Positions 10,759 to 22,700 of a stretch of 64,000 nucleotides of DNA are shown in pieces (positions within the stretch are counted from its first letter, which is position 1; every line of letters begins with the position of its first letter). The DNA is taken from assembly GCA_019426215.1 (NCBI GenBank), contig CM033395.1, forward strand, positions 18,652,569 to 18,716,568, read 5' to 3'. The position numbers and the translations under genes are program-made. Source of the stretch: Buddleja alternifolia (taxonomy: Eukaryota > Streptophyta > Magnoliopsida > Lamiales > Scrophulariaceae). The notes below the pieces were generated by a model that was given only the letters and a program-made list of their open reading frames with translations, did no database searches and was not told where the DNA came from.

Positions 10759-11036
10759 TGTTGTAGGCCCAGAGAGTCATATGTTTGTTTGAACATTGGA
10801 TCATAAACACTATAACAGTCTTATCATTTATATCATATCAAACTTGTTTGGTATGCTTCTTTATTGTTAATTACTTAAGATAATATAGATAAAGATCCTA
10901 GGACTTACCCTATGGTTAGGGAAGCGGTCAGGATACTTATGGAATGCTCTCAAAGACCGTAGTTCTAAAACGTGTTCCAAGTCATAGAGGCTGTGAGATG
11001 TGTGATATCACAGGGCTTGTCAAGACTTGTTCGTGT
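10759..11036 (+). mobile_element. Older LTR-like sequence, left part (target of element D)
   Basis: It starts tgttgtaggcccagagag and continues on the other side of element D at 58497-59002. The right part shares LTR blocks seen across this window (ccttagacctgag, agtctctgaccagagca). Its exact ends are not fixed. Confidence 0.4.
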
Positions 11037-11863
11037 CGTTAGGTGTACGCCGTCAATGCCAATGATGAATTAGATTTAGTAAGACATTGATAAGTTATTT
11101 TGTACAAATAATTTTATGTTTCTATTTATAGAATAAAGATTTTGACTTTTTCATATAAATCTAAATGACATTTAAATGTGTTGAACAAATAAGTTCCTGA
11201 GATTTGAAGATAGAATTTCCACCTTTTATGGTTGAGAGGAGGTACTGGAAAAGTCAAGTACTTAATCTCTGAATTGATAGTTCGCGAGTTAAGGAATTTT
11301 AATTGGGCATTAAAATTCAATTCGTTTGACACCTGCTTTGACAAGGAAGTGTCAGTCGAACACTGATTAGATAGTGAAAGCTAGTGTCATGAATATAGTT
11401 AATGGAATTAACATATATGAACTCGACTCGCATTCATCCAATCACATGAGTATTTAATCTTTAACAGTCAATGATTGGTATTAAGAAGCGATAGTATGTG
11501 TGAATTTGAGACCTGAGGAGTTATTTACAATGTGCTTATAGTATTGGATATGTTACCAGAGTAGTTAGACCCGTATCACCTGATAGGTGGGGTCGACCTT
11601 GAAGTACGATTCACATGGTGCATTCGACATTGTAAGATAATTGCCAATACAGGATTCACCGTCTCGATAGTAAACGAGTATGTAACTTTTATGATCATAA
11701 GTAAAATCACAATGTTTTTGGCTAGAGCATATAAACTAACTAGTGATGGTCACCAAGGGTAGTTTGGTAATTTCACATTATTATGATTACTTAGTACAAC
11801 ATCAACTTCTATAAGTTTAACGTACCATGACTCTTACTTGATCGGTCACATCGGTGAAGAGTT
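11037..11863 (+). repeat. Element D 5' LTR, left part
   Basis: It starts cgttaggtgtac (the first base of TG is mutated to C) and matches 53310 onward, including ttgatagttcgcgagtta and gtcagtcgaacactgatt. It is cut at 11863 by C1, inside a block that reads gaagagtttatatgcatatgg in the 3' LTR at 57648. Confidence 0.88.
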
Positions 11864-13350
11864 TGTTAGGAAATTTCATGTTAGATATTTTGATGATGAC
11901 AAGATAGGACTTTATGTTAAACCCCAAAAATAATGTAAGTTTATGTTTTCATAGATCTATAGTATAAGCGTTTGAAAAGTTTGTAATTTTTGTTAGGCTT
12001 GTAATTTTTATCTTGGTAGATTTTAGACTAAGTATTGGATACCAAGTCGCTAGTAGAATTCTAGGTGAATCTATTAGAGATGAAGTTGAAGACCAGCGTC
12101 TGAAGTTAAGAGAAGATAAAGATTTGTTCTAAGCGTCCGTTAAACGCTAAAGGACTGTTTCAGGATTTATGAATCAAGCGCTCAAATGACTCAAGCGATC
12201 AAGGATGAGATTCACCTGAAATAAATTCTCAAGTCATTGAGAACTTAAATGCAATCATCAGCGGATATTTATTTCCAATGGGAAATAAATTCAAATGCAT
12301 TAAATTCCTGATAAGTGCATTAAATGTGATAAGCTATTATGACTTGTGGACAAGCCACTTTTTGACTAGACTGTCAGAAATCAGAGTTCAAAACCTACTC
12401 ACGTCTAATCGAAACCAGCAGAAATTCAGGAATGTCAGAAAAGTATTGTTTAACGCGCTGCGTTGGGTACACGCGCCAACATGTGTCCAACGGACAAATC
12501 CCAGAAAACCTTATAAATAGTACCCTTCAGCAAACCCTAAAGATATACGCACATACACAAGAAAAAGGTTAACACTTTGCTGAAATTACTTAAGAGAAAA
12601 GCTTACAAATTCATAGACAAAATCCTTCAACCTTTTCATAATACATTCCAAAGACAGTCATAGATATCTCAAAGCTCTTTAGAGAAGAACCGTAAATTCC
12701 TATTGAGATATCCCAAGTTGTTTGAACTTTCCAACATCAAACAATTCCATGACTAAACCCTCAGCATCTTTTATCTGAGTGAGAAAGTTTATTGATTCTA
12801 CAAGCAGCATTTCTGTGTGAGAGAAGATTGTTGAAGAAGATTTCTATTGGAGCTGAAGTCCGTGTGATCAAGGAGCTCGAGATCATCTTCTCTTTCATCT
12901 ATTTTGTAGAAGGCTCTGTGTGACTCTTCGATAATCATTCTAGTGAATTCCTCCAAGTGCAAAAGAGAAGAAGAACGTAGCTGGGATTACACCACCTAGT
13001 GAACCTTACAATATCTTGTGTTATTTACTGTTTTACTTTACATTTGCATATTATATTTTGAAAAAACATTCAAAACAATTAAGCGACTAATTTAAGTTCA
13101 AGAGAACGCTAAGCTATAAAATCATTTTCGCTGTGCTAACCCTAATTAAGCGATTGAAACATTACCCTACTTTGGTAATTGTTGAAATTAATAAGTCTAA
13201 GTTAAATATTTCTAAGCGCCTGACCTAGCGCTAAGCTCTCCAAGCGTTCAAACTCTTCAAAGTAATACGAAGCTTTTTGAAGTCGAAAAAGAGTTAAGGG
13301 TCTATTCAACCCCCCTTCTAGACCCTTTCGTATGCCACTTGGGACCATCA
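11864..13350 (+). repeat. Element C1 5' LTR (1487 bp)
   Basis: It begins tgttaggaaatttcatg and ends cttgggaccatca. The same sequence recurs at 24346 (+), 39477-40975 (-) and 46438-47940 (-). It is rich in the word aagcg and its complement. Confidence 0.95.
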
Positions 13351-13352
13351 AG

Positions 13353-13364
13353 TGGTATCAAAGG
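13353..13364 (+). other. C1 primer binding site
   Basis: tggtatcaaagg, two bases after the LTR, matches the initiator tRNA-Met 3' end with one change from tggtatcagagc. Confidence 0.85.
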
Positions 13365-13458
13365 GATTGAAGTAGAAGCCTAAGTATTTCCGAGCGTAAC
13401 TGCTTGTTTAGATCCATTTTTCTAAACCTAGTCGCTTTATTTCTTTTAATCTCATATC

Positions 13459-15642
13459 ATGGCTTTTAACAAGATGCCTAAGCTAGTTAAGTTAAATGAT
13501 GATGCATGGAAACTTAAAGCATTTGCATATTTATGTTCTTGTGATAATGAGATGTGTGATGTAATTACAGATGGCCCCATTCAGATCATGAAAGTTATAA
13601 CTCGGGACCTTAGAGAAATTGAGGCTACTCTAGATGGTTATGTCGAGAAGCCTAAGTTAGAATGGACGCTAGAAGATAAAAAAAGAGCGAATCTAGATAA
13701 TGTTAGACGAAGTGCTCTATACTCAGCGTTAGGAGACAATGATGCATTGTTCAACAAGATCAAGCAATGTAAGACCTCAAAAGAGATATGAGATAAGTTG
13801 GCTATCGTGTGTGAAGGCTCAACATATATGAAGGAGAACAAGCTCTCTATAGCCATGCAAAGATTTGAGCATTTCAAGATGCAGCCCAATGAGATGCTAC
13901 AACATTTGGACGCAAGGTTCACTTCGCTCATCACAGAGTTAGCGTCACTAGATAAGGAGTTGACCAACAAGGAAATGGTCAACAAGATTTTCAGAAGTCT
14001 TCCAAGCAAGTATTTGATTAAGACTGTTTCCATGAGAGAATCACAGATTTTGGAAACTCTAACTCCAGAACATGTGTTTTCAGAGTTAAAAGCATTTGAG
14101 TTCGAATTGGGTGAAGTCAGCGACACATCAACTGAATCAGTAGCTTTAATTGATACTACCAAAAGTAAGGGTAAAGTGATTAGTGAGGTGAAATCAACGG
14201 AATCCAATGAGGAAAAAGAGATGGCTTTATTGGTCAAGAAATTCAAGAAATTTCTAAGATATGAAAAGAGAAACCCTATTGGACAAACTTCATTTCAAAC
14301 CCCTCTCCCTGCATAAGCGCCAATATATTCTGCACCTCAACCAGTAGCGCCAGTTCCATACGAAGCGCCTCTGACTCCTACTCAGAATCTCTCAGCGCCA
14401 GTAGTTTCCAAATAGTTATCAACTGAACAGAAAATGAAAAGTAACCTATGTTATAACTGCAGGAAACCAGGGCACTACCAGGTAAATTTCCCTTATCCAA
14501 ATGTGTCTAAGCCGATAAGACAAGACTCTGCGGATAGAAACTAATTTAGGACCAACCTTCTCCAAAAAGGTTTGCTAGCGGAATCTGAACCATTCTCTGC
14601 ACCTGAAGAGGACTTGGAATCATCAGATGAAAGCAGTGATGATGAGCCATCAAGCGACTCAGCATTAATTTGTCTCATGGCGAGAGATGAAGAAGCGTCT
14701 GATGACTCGCTATCTAAGGTAAACACTAAATTATCTCATCCTCTTTCTTATGATGAATTACTTGACAAAGTAAATGAGTATTATAAAGATTGTCAAGATG
14801 CCGCCAAGTTATATCAAAATCACTTTGATATCATTGCATCGCTCACAAGTGACAGAATGACGCTCAAGGCAGAGTTGCAAGTTCAGCAACAATGCATTGA
14901 GAAGAATCAATCGCTTGAGAGTGAAATTATTCAACTGAAAAGTGATATTGATATAATAGTCAAGAAAGAAGCTGAATTGATAGCCAAACTTGCCAAATCA
15001 AAGCAGCTTGTCTCATCATTATCCAAAGCATCAAGAAAGCTAGATAATGTGACTGGGGTAACCAGACTTTTTGGTGAAAAGACCGGTTTAGGTTGTGATA
15101 AATTTGGTCAAAAATCAAAAGAATCTAAGGTTACGACAACTAACAAAGGAAAAGGTGTATTCTTTGTTGAGAAGAGTTGAAACATTCAAACGCTGAATGA
15201 ACCCAAGGACAATGGTAAGAGGTCAAATGAGAAGGTCAATACCTACTCAGGTAAGAAGGATAAGACGAAAGTGAATGATTCACAAAAGAAACTTCATCCA
15301 AACGCTCAAAAGGATAAGGATAAACCATCTACAAGTGAATCAAACGCTAAGCGTGAATCCCTAAAAATAACTCCTAAGCCAATGCTAAGGAAATACCAGC
15401 ATCAATATCCTCAAAGATCTAGATCATATTACCGATACTATGATGATTATAACTATGATTAATATTATATTCGAGGATATTTCTATACACCTAAAAAGCA
15501 CACACAACACAAACCGAAACCGAAGAAGGCCAATCTTCCCGTAATGAAGACAAGGCAAATATGGGTTCCGAAAGTTTTAATTCAAACTAAAGTCACTAAC
15601 ATTGAAGGACCCAAGACAAAATGGGTAGCTAAGAAGAATTAA
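13459..15642 (+). pseudogene. C1 gag, broken by stops
   Basis: Copia-type capsid and nucleocapsid precursor, about 727 codons in one frame from ATGGCTTTTAAC to a final AAGAAGAATTAA. Internal stops include TGA at 13789 (where C2 has Trp in KEIWDKL), TAA after 14313, TAG and TAA near 14413 and 14542, and TGA at 15178. The UBN2-like gag region covers roughly the first 270 codons. A zinc knuckle follows (CYNCRKPGHYQVNF, about 14452), whose last Cys is Phe. After it come an acidic, Ser-rich stretch (14580-14700) and a coiled-coil-like Lys/Glu region. The pol frame begins 13 nt downstream in another frame. Confidence 0.85.
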
Positions 15643-15655
15643 AACTGCCATTTAA

Positions 15656-18600
15656 ATGGAGGTACCTAGAGCCAACACCGATACCTCAGTTTGGTACATT
15701 GATAGTGGGTCCTCAAGGCACATGACTGGCTCGAAAGATCTCTTGGTCAACTATCATGCAACTAACGGTCCTCAAGTTATATTCAGTGATAACTCCAAAG
15801 GTAAAACCAAAGGTATAGGTATCATGCATAGGGGGAACATCATGATAAGTGATGTATATTATGTTGAGGGTCTTAAGCATAATTTATGAAGCATTAGTCA
15901 ATTTTGTGATAAAGGCTTTGAAGTCAAATTCTCAAGCGATTGTTGCTATGTTAACGATGCTAAGACTAAGTCTACTAAATTAAGAGGAAAAAGAACCAAT
16001 AATGTGTATTTAGTGGATTGGGATTCAACAATAGATAACAACCCTACATGATTTGTTGCTAAGAGTCAAAATTTATTGTGTTGGTTATAGCATAGAAAAA
16101 TGAATCACCTCAACTTTAAGGCAATCTCTCAGTTAATATCGCTAAATCTAGTAGAAAGATTACCTAAGGGTTCCTTTCAGAAAAATGGCTTATGTGATGC
16201 ATGTCAAATGGGTAAACAAGTCAAATCATCTTTTAAGAAGAAACCTCAACTATCTACTTCTAGAATTCTTGAACTATTGCATTTAGAATTGTTTGGTCCT
16301 ATTCAAATCATGAGTGTTAGTGGTAAAAAGTACTCGCTAGTAATAGTTGATGATTTCTCTCGCTATACATCGGTAGAATTTCTAGCGACCAAAGATGAAA
16401 CTTGTGTCAAGCTCACAACGCTAATTCGTCAATTACAAACATCGAAAGATTTAAAGGTGACGAGAATTAGAAGCGATAGAGGAACTGAATTTACTAACCA
16501 TATCGTTGAGAAGTTTTGTACAGATATTGGATACTTCATGAGTATTCTGCGCCTAGAATACCTCAACAGAATGGAGTGGCTGAGTGACGGAACAAAACGC
16601 TTAAAGAAGCCTCTAGGACGATGTTAGCAGAGTCCAAGCTGCCTGAAAGGTTTTGGGCCGAAGCAATCAATAACGCTTGCTACACTTAGAACCGGTGTAT
16701 GATCAACAAGCAACATGATAAGACTCCATATGAATTGTGGAAGGGACGTAAGCCAAACGTTTCATATTTTCATGTATTTGGTTCAAATTGTTTCATTCAT
16801 GACAATGGATCCCAAAATCTAAGGACATTTGATCCTAAAGCGGATGAGGGAATCTTTCTAGGTTACGCCAAGAATGGAAAGAGTTTTCGCATCCTAAATA
16901 AGATCAAGTCAAAGGTTGAAGAATCCATTCATGTTGTGTTTGATGTTGCTAACCAAGAACCGAGTAAGGTTAATACTATGATGTAGGAATTGAAGATCTT
17001 GCTCAATAAGCGTCACAAATCAATCTTGGTGATGATAGTAATGATGATGAGGATGATGAGATCTTTGTGCCTAATCCTAAGGTTACTCGTGAGGTTACTA
17101 ATGATGATATTGTCAAATACGCTGATGATCATGAAGAGAATGATCATCAAGAGTAAATTGGAACTATGAATGATGTAGCGACCGCGCAAGAGACAAATAA
17201 GGGTCAAGCGATTGATAATCAAGAGTCTCTCAACCCATTCTAACCAGATCGTAACTGGCTTAGAGATCATCCACCAGAGCTAGTTATTGGAGATATTGGA
17301 GCACCTATTAGAACTAAGGTTGCTACAATCAATGAGGCCATGTTCGCAAGTTTCCTATCTCAAATGGAACCAAAGAAAGTGGATGAAGAGCTCAGTGAAT
17401 CAAGTTGGGTAGAAGCGATGCAAGAAGAGCTTAACCAATTTGAGAGAAGTAAGGTTTGGACGCTAGTACTAAGACCAACTCACCAAGGAGTTATTGGGAC
17501 TAGATGCATTTTTAGGAACAAAATAGATGAAGATGGCATTGTTATAAGAAACAAAGCCAGACTAATCGCTCAGGGTTATTGCCAAGAAAAGGGTATCGAT
17601 TTTGATGAGACATACGCCCCAGTAGCCCGTCTTGAAGCGATTCGGATGTTCCTAGCATTTTTTGCATTCAATAAGTTCACAGTGTATTAGATGGACCTGA
17701 AGAGTGCTTTCCTGAATGGTAAAGTCCAAGAAAAAGTATATGTGGAGCAACCTCAAGGATTCATCAACAACTATGACAAGAGTATGGTCTACAAATTGGA
17801 TAAGGCACTTTATGGCCTTAAAGAAGCACCAAGAGCATGGTACGACACTCTCTCTGTCTTTCTTATAGGTAAAGGCTTTTCAAAAGGCAGTGTTGATACA
17901 ATGTTATTTAAAATTACCCATAACGAAGATATTCTTTTAGTCCAAATTTATGTTGATGATATTATATTTGGATCTACTGATAAGCGATTGTGTGAGAAAT
18001 TTTTGAAAATGATGCAAGATCCATTTGAAATGAACATGATGGGCGAATTAACTTTTTTCTTAGGATTACAAGTTAAACAACTCCCTAATGGCATATTTAT
18101 TAACCAAGCTAAAATTTACATGTGATATGATTAAGAAATTTGGTATGGAAAATGCATCATCTTTAAAAATTCCAACGAGCCAAACGCTTAAGTTAGATAA
18201 AGATGAAAGTGGGAAGAAAATTGATATCACTAACTATAGAGGTATCAATGGATCACTTCCTTGTCTTACCGCTAGTAGACCTGACATTATTTTTTCGGTT
18301 TGCATGTGTGCACGCTTTCAAGCTGATAAAAAAAAATCACACTTAATTTCTACCAAGAGAATCCTCAAATACCTAAAAGGCACACAAAATGTGGTCTTAT
18401 GGCATTTAAGGGACTTTCCTTTTGAGCTAATTGGTTATTCAGACGTAGATTTTGTAGGATACAAAATAGATAGAAAGAGTACTAGTGGTACATGTGAATT
18501 TCTAGGTGATAGATTGATTTCGTGGCATAGTAAGAAACAACAATCCCTAGCGACTTCTACCGCTGAGGCTGAGTATGTAGCCGCTGGGAGCTGTTGTGCA

Positions 18601-18896
18601 CAAATCCTTTGCATGAGGCAACAACTTAGAGATTATGGAATAATCTTAGGTCCAACCCCAATCTATTGTGATAACCAAAGCGCTTTAGCTATGACCTAAA
18701 ACCTAGTCCTCATTCTAGAACTAAACACATTGACATTCGCTACCATTTCTTGCGTGACCATGTTCAAAAGAAAGATGTCTCCATGCATTTCAGTGGTACT
18801 GACAAACAACTGGCAGATATCTTCACCATAGCGCTCAACGAACAACGTTTTCTCACTTTGAGAAGTGAATTAGGTATGATTGATTTAAACTCTTAA
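15656..18896 (+). pseudogene. C1 pol (protease, integrase, RT, RNase H), broken
   Basis: Order of domains: aspartic protease WYIDSGSSRHMTG (about 15690); integrase with the HRKMNH...CDAC zinc region (16096-16200) and core; copia RT with YVDDIIF (about 17947); RNase H with the TAEAEYVAAGS motif (about 18560), ending ...GMIDLNS. This order (integrase before RT) defines Ty1/copia. It is dead: TGA at 15887, stops near 16051 and 16087, TAG at 17689 and 18122, and several frameshifts (about 16530, 16990, 18110, 18700). The first integrase catalytic Asp (LHLDLFGP in C2) is Glu here (16286-16288). Confidence 0.9.
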
Positions 18897-19761
18897 ATCA
18901 TAAAACATCATATCTTCCATAGGCATATAATTAAAGGGAATCCATTTTATTATTATGTGTTAAGCGATATCAAAATTGAAATGAGTTATCAATTTTAGGG
19001 GGAACTTTAAAATTGTACTTATTCCAACCAATAAGCGCCTATGATCAAAAATGATTTTCAAAATTCTGTGCATTGATCATTAGCGTTTATCTTTTATGCA
19101 TGACAAAATCAATCTCTAATAAAATTAAATAAAATCATCTTTTAAAGATCAAAAGCGATTGAATTTTATTAAAAGACTTCAGCGTTAAGAATACTCCCAC
19201 TTAAACGCTGTGTAACTTTCTCTGAAAATCATGCATTGTTTTCATCGCTAAAAGGTAGCGTGTGGATAAATCCAAAAAGGTAAGATTTGACAACTGCCCA
19301 CGCGCTCCTATAAAATCAAACTGACGGTTAATGATTCCTATCTAAAATAGGTGGTTCAGTAAATACATGTGTTTGGGTACGTGTCAGTGTACTATTAGGC
19401 GCGTGCAACTCACGATCAACATTTTCAAAATCTCAAACGTTTTTGAAAAAGTAACTGTGGACTCAAAATTTTTTATTTCACAGTAGCTTACCAAATTTAT
19501 CGCGCCTTTTTACATCCATCTTTATTATTCAACGTTTCAGATTAAATTTTCTTAATTTCTGAATTAATTGCTTAATACGTGGTATTTATCTAAGCAATTG
19601 AGGAGTTACTTTTTGCGTCTATTTAAACCCTTCAAGCTTTTACAGAAAAAACTTTATCTCTCTCAAAAATTTCTTTGTTGTAAAAATCTCTTAAGGCAAA
19701 AAGATTTTCTTTTAACTCTCTCTAAAAAAAAAAAGAAAAAAAAAACTTTGATCCTTCATCA
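18897..19761 (+). other. C1 spacer between pol and ORF3
   Basis: Non-coding, 865 bp, with a purine-rich word agggggaac near 18998 that may be an internal polypurine tract. Positions of about 19190-19414 correspond, inverted, to the left end of C2 (25639 onward). Just before the ORF3 ATG there is an A-rich run (19727-19745). Confidence 0.6.
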
Positions 19762-22700
19762 ATGGCGCAACCAAAGTCTTCGAAATCTGCTGCCGGAAAA
19801 TCTTCTAAGTCCTAAACTGAAAAAGAAGTAACAGTCAATGTCGGATTTCTGGTAAACTGGGACTATCTCTTTGACAACCAAAACTTCCCTTTAAGAACTA
19901 TTCTTCCTCTGAAAACCATGTTAACTTCCCATGCTTCAATCCATGAAGGAGAAGTTCTTTTCTTCTTTAAAATGTTGCTATTTCTGACAACAAGAACTCT
20001 ATTTCCTACTTGTTTCCTTTTGCCAAAGAAACTTTCATTCTTATTCCTCAACTCCTATCCGCTTTACTGCAACTGCTGACTCATGGTGGTGAAGTTGAAG
20101 AAGTGAACCTTGGAGATGCCACCAAGGTCTGGGAACTGATAAAGAAAGATGACATTGATGCAGCCTACGCATCAAATTTCAAGAAGAATGACATGAAGGG
20201 CGAATATGTCATTCTGGCTAATATATGCGCAAAGATGATCGAGTGCAGAAAAGGAAGCTTTAACAAGGTGACCAACATATAATACAAGGTAATGGTCGTT
20301 ATTCTGACGAAGCTGAAAGTTAATTGGGCCAGATACGTGTTTAATCGCTTCAAGGCAGCTATCGAACAGTCGATTAATCCTAAGCCATACGGGATTGTTT
20401 TAAGTTTGTTTGTTAAGCGCTAGCGGTTACATTAATACTGCAGGTAAAGAGGTTCCAGTGCTTAAATTCTACGGTAAGAAAATGATAGGAGAACTGCTAA
20501 AACCCAAGCGACTAGGTAGTGCAGCGGTTCCCAAGGAGAAACATGGGCGACTTCTTGTTGAAGGAGTTGTTCGTAGTGATGATGAGGAGCAAGAGACATC
20601 GTCTTCATCGTCCTCAGAAGAGGAAGTGGTGGTTAAGCCACCGAAAAGAAAAACTGTCTTGAAAGTCGTTGAGCCAGCCAAGCCAGGGAAGAAGCAAAAG
20701 AAGAAGGAGACTAAAAAGCAGAAATCTCCCTCTCCCTCTCCTTCTCCCAAATCGCCTTTTCCCTCTCCAGCGTTTAACTTCTTAGCTGGAAGAAGAAGAA
20801 GTAGAAGAGGAAAAAGTACCACTAGCACGCAAGCGTACTCCTTGGTCCACTCCAAAAGGATCAACAAGCGCTCCAGCCGAGCCAGGGCTTGAAGAACAAG
20901 CAAGTGTTCCTTCCCCTCCGCCTTCTGACACTGTTCCAGAATCAATTCTCGTTTCTAGAGCTCTTTCGGCAGAATTAGCTAGCGATCGGGCATTTAGGGA
21001 ACATACTATCCAGTATACATTGAATTTATTAGAAGGATTCAAAATCCCTATTCGTGCTGATCCTCTTACTTCATTCATGAATCTTGAAGATGATGAAGTA
21101 ACCCAAGAGCCTGAGGCTATGGAAACTGAAGTTCCTATATGTCAAGCGACTGAAACAGTCAAAGAGATTCCTCAGTGTAAGAATTGTAGTTTTTTTATCG
21201 CCTATTTCTACTTTGTGAAAATTTTGTTTATTTTCTCAAACACTTGCATGTTTCAGCTCAAAATGTCCCAGATGCTGATGGACCTTCACCTCTTGAGGTT
21301 AATGTTGAATTGGATGTAGATATGACAACAGTTGTGCATATAGCCAAAGAAATAGCTCAAGTCCATCCTGATGCTAAAACATCTCCAGTCAGTGAAGCGA
21401 TTGTTCATGCTGAGCGGTCGATAGAAGTGGCCCCTATCCCAACTGAAGCATTTTCCATTGCTCCTACTTCTACCGAACCTCCTCCCCGTGTCATCAACTT
21501 CTTTCCTCGCGGTTATGATGCAGATGTTGAATACTATTATGCCTCTAGAGAAAATGACACCAAGAGTTTGGTTGAAATGGAGATCACTTTCCAAGATACT
21601 CTCCACAACCCTTCTCTTTCTATCTCACAGAAGTTTGAGTTTTTTGAGCGTCTTACCGATCTTGGTCTGTACTCGCTAGAGCGCCTGCAATCTCGTCTTG
21701 AATATATTCGGTGACTAGAGATCAACATTACAAATTTCGGCCAAGATCGTTTCAACTTCACAAGTCGCTCTGCAGAATCTTTCTATCCTCTTCGCCCGAA
21801 CAAAATTGTCATCAAGAATCCCCACATGGGTGATTGGCTAAAGAATCCAGATGAAGAGGATCTCAACAAATTAGGCTACTCTGCTTTTCCAAAAATCGTC
21901 AAATCCCCTCAGAATGCCCTATCTCCTAGGCCTCTAAAACTATGGAAAGGAAAAGGACCAGTCGTTGCTGAACGTCATAATCCTATCAATTCTTGGCTAG
22001 AAGATGAATCCCATGAATATCTTGCAAGATTTTGGGAAGACGATTATGAAAGAGAATTCAAACGCTTTGAGAAGTACCTCGCCTCTAGAACAGACAAAAA
22101 GAAATCTGACAAACTTGGCAAGCGGTGGATGATGGATACTGCCCAATAGGCTGAAGACTTTGTGCTGCATTTCTACACTCTTGAAGAGCTTGTGAGATAT
22201 CAATTTCTATTTGAATTTGGAGTAGAATACAGATGCCGAGGATTCGCTGTATTTCTACTTGAGCAGCGGAAGAATCTTGTTGGGAATATCTGCGATTTGC
22301 CTTCCTACAGACAACCTATCAAACGCTATATTCTCCAGCAGCTGGATCTGTTCATTCGAGGAGAACGCTATGTTTTTCATCCAGAGATGACGAATCCTCC
22401 TCATCCAGCATTTATTCAGCGTATCTTCCAAGATCTAAATGAGGATGCATCTACAAGCAAGAGGAATACCCAACCTCTTCCAAGTGAAGCTCATATGATT
22501 TTGAATGATGATCACGCTGACCTTACAGAATTTCATCGAGACAGAAGAGCGGTTATTGAGAATGCTCAAGCCCTGGATATCACCTTCAACCATTACTTTG
22601 GTTTCAGTGACTTCCATGGATACAACCTTCATCCCGTTCTCTTCTATGAGCAGAATATCCAAGTGGCCAAGATTATATCGCTTATTCGGCCAGTGGATCT

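Noticed and set aside
13638..14246. A 202-codon minus-strand open frame
   Set aside because: It is antisense to C1 gag and has no recognisable content. Similar antisense frames occur over C2 gag (45496-46157).
20469..20945. A 158-codon minus-strand open frame with a hydrophobic middle
   Set aside because: It is antisense to the Lys/Pro-Ser-rich part of ORF3; the hydrophobic look comes from the complement of Lys, Ser and Glu codons.
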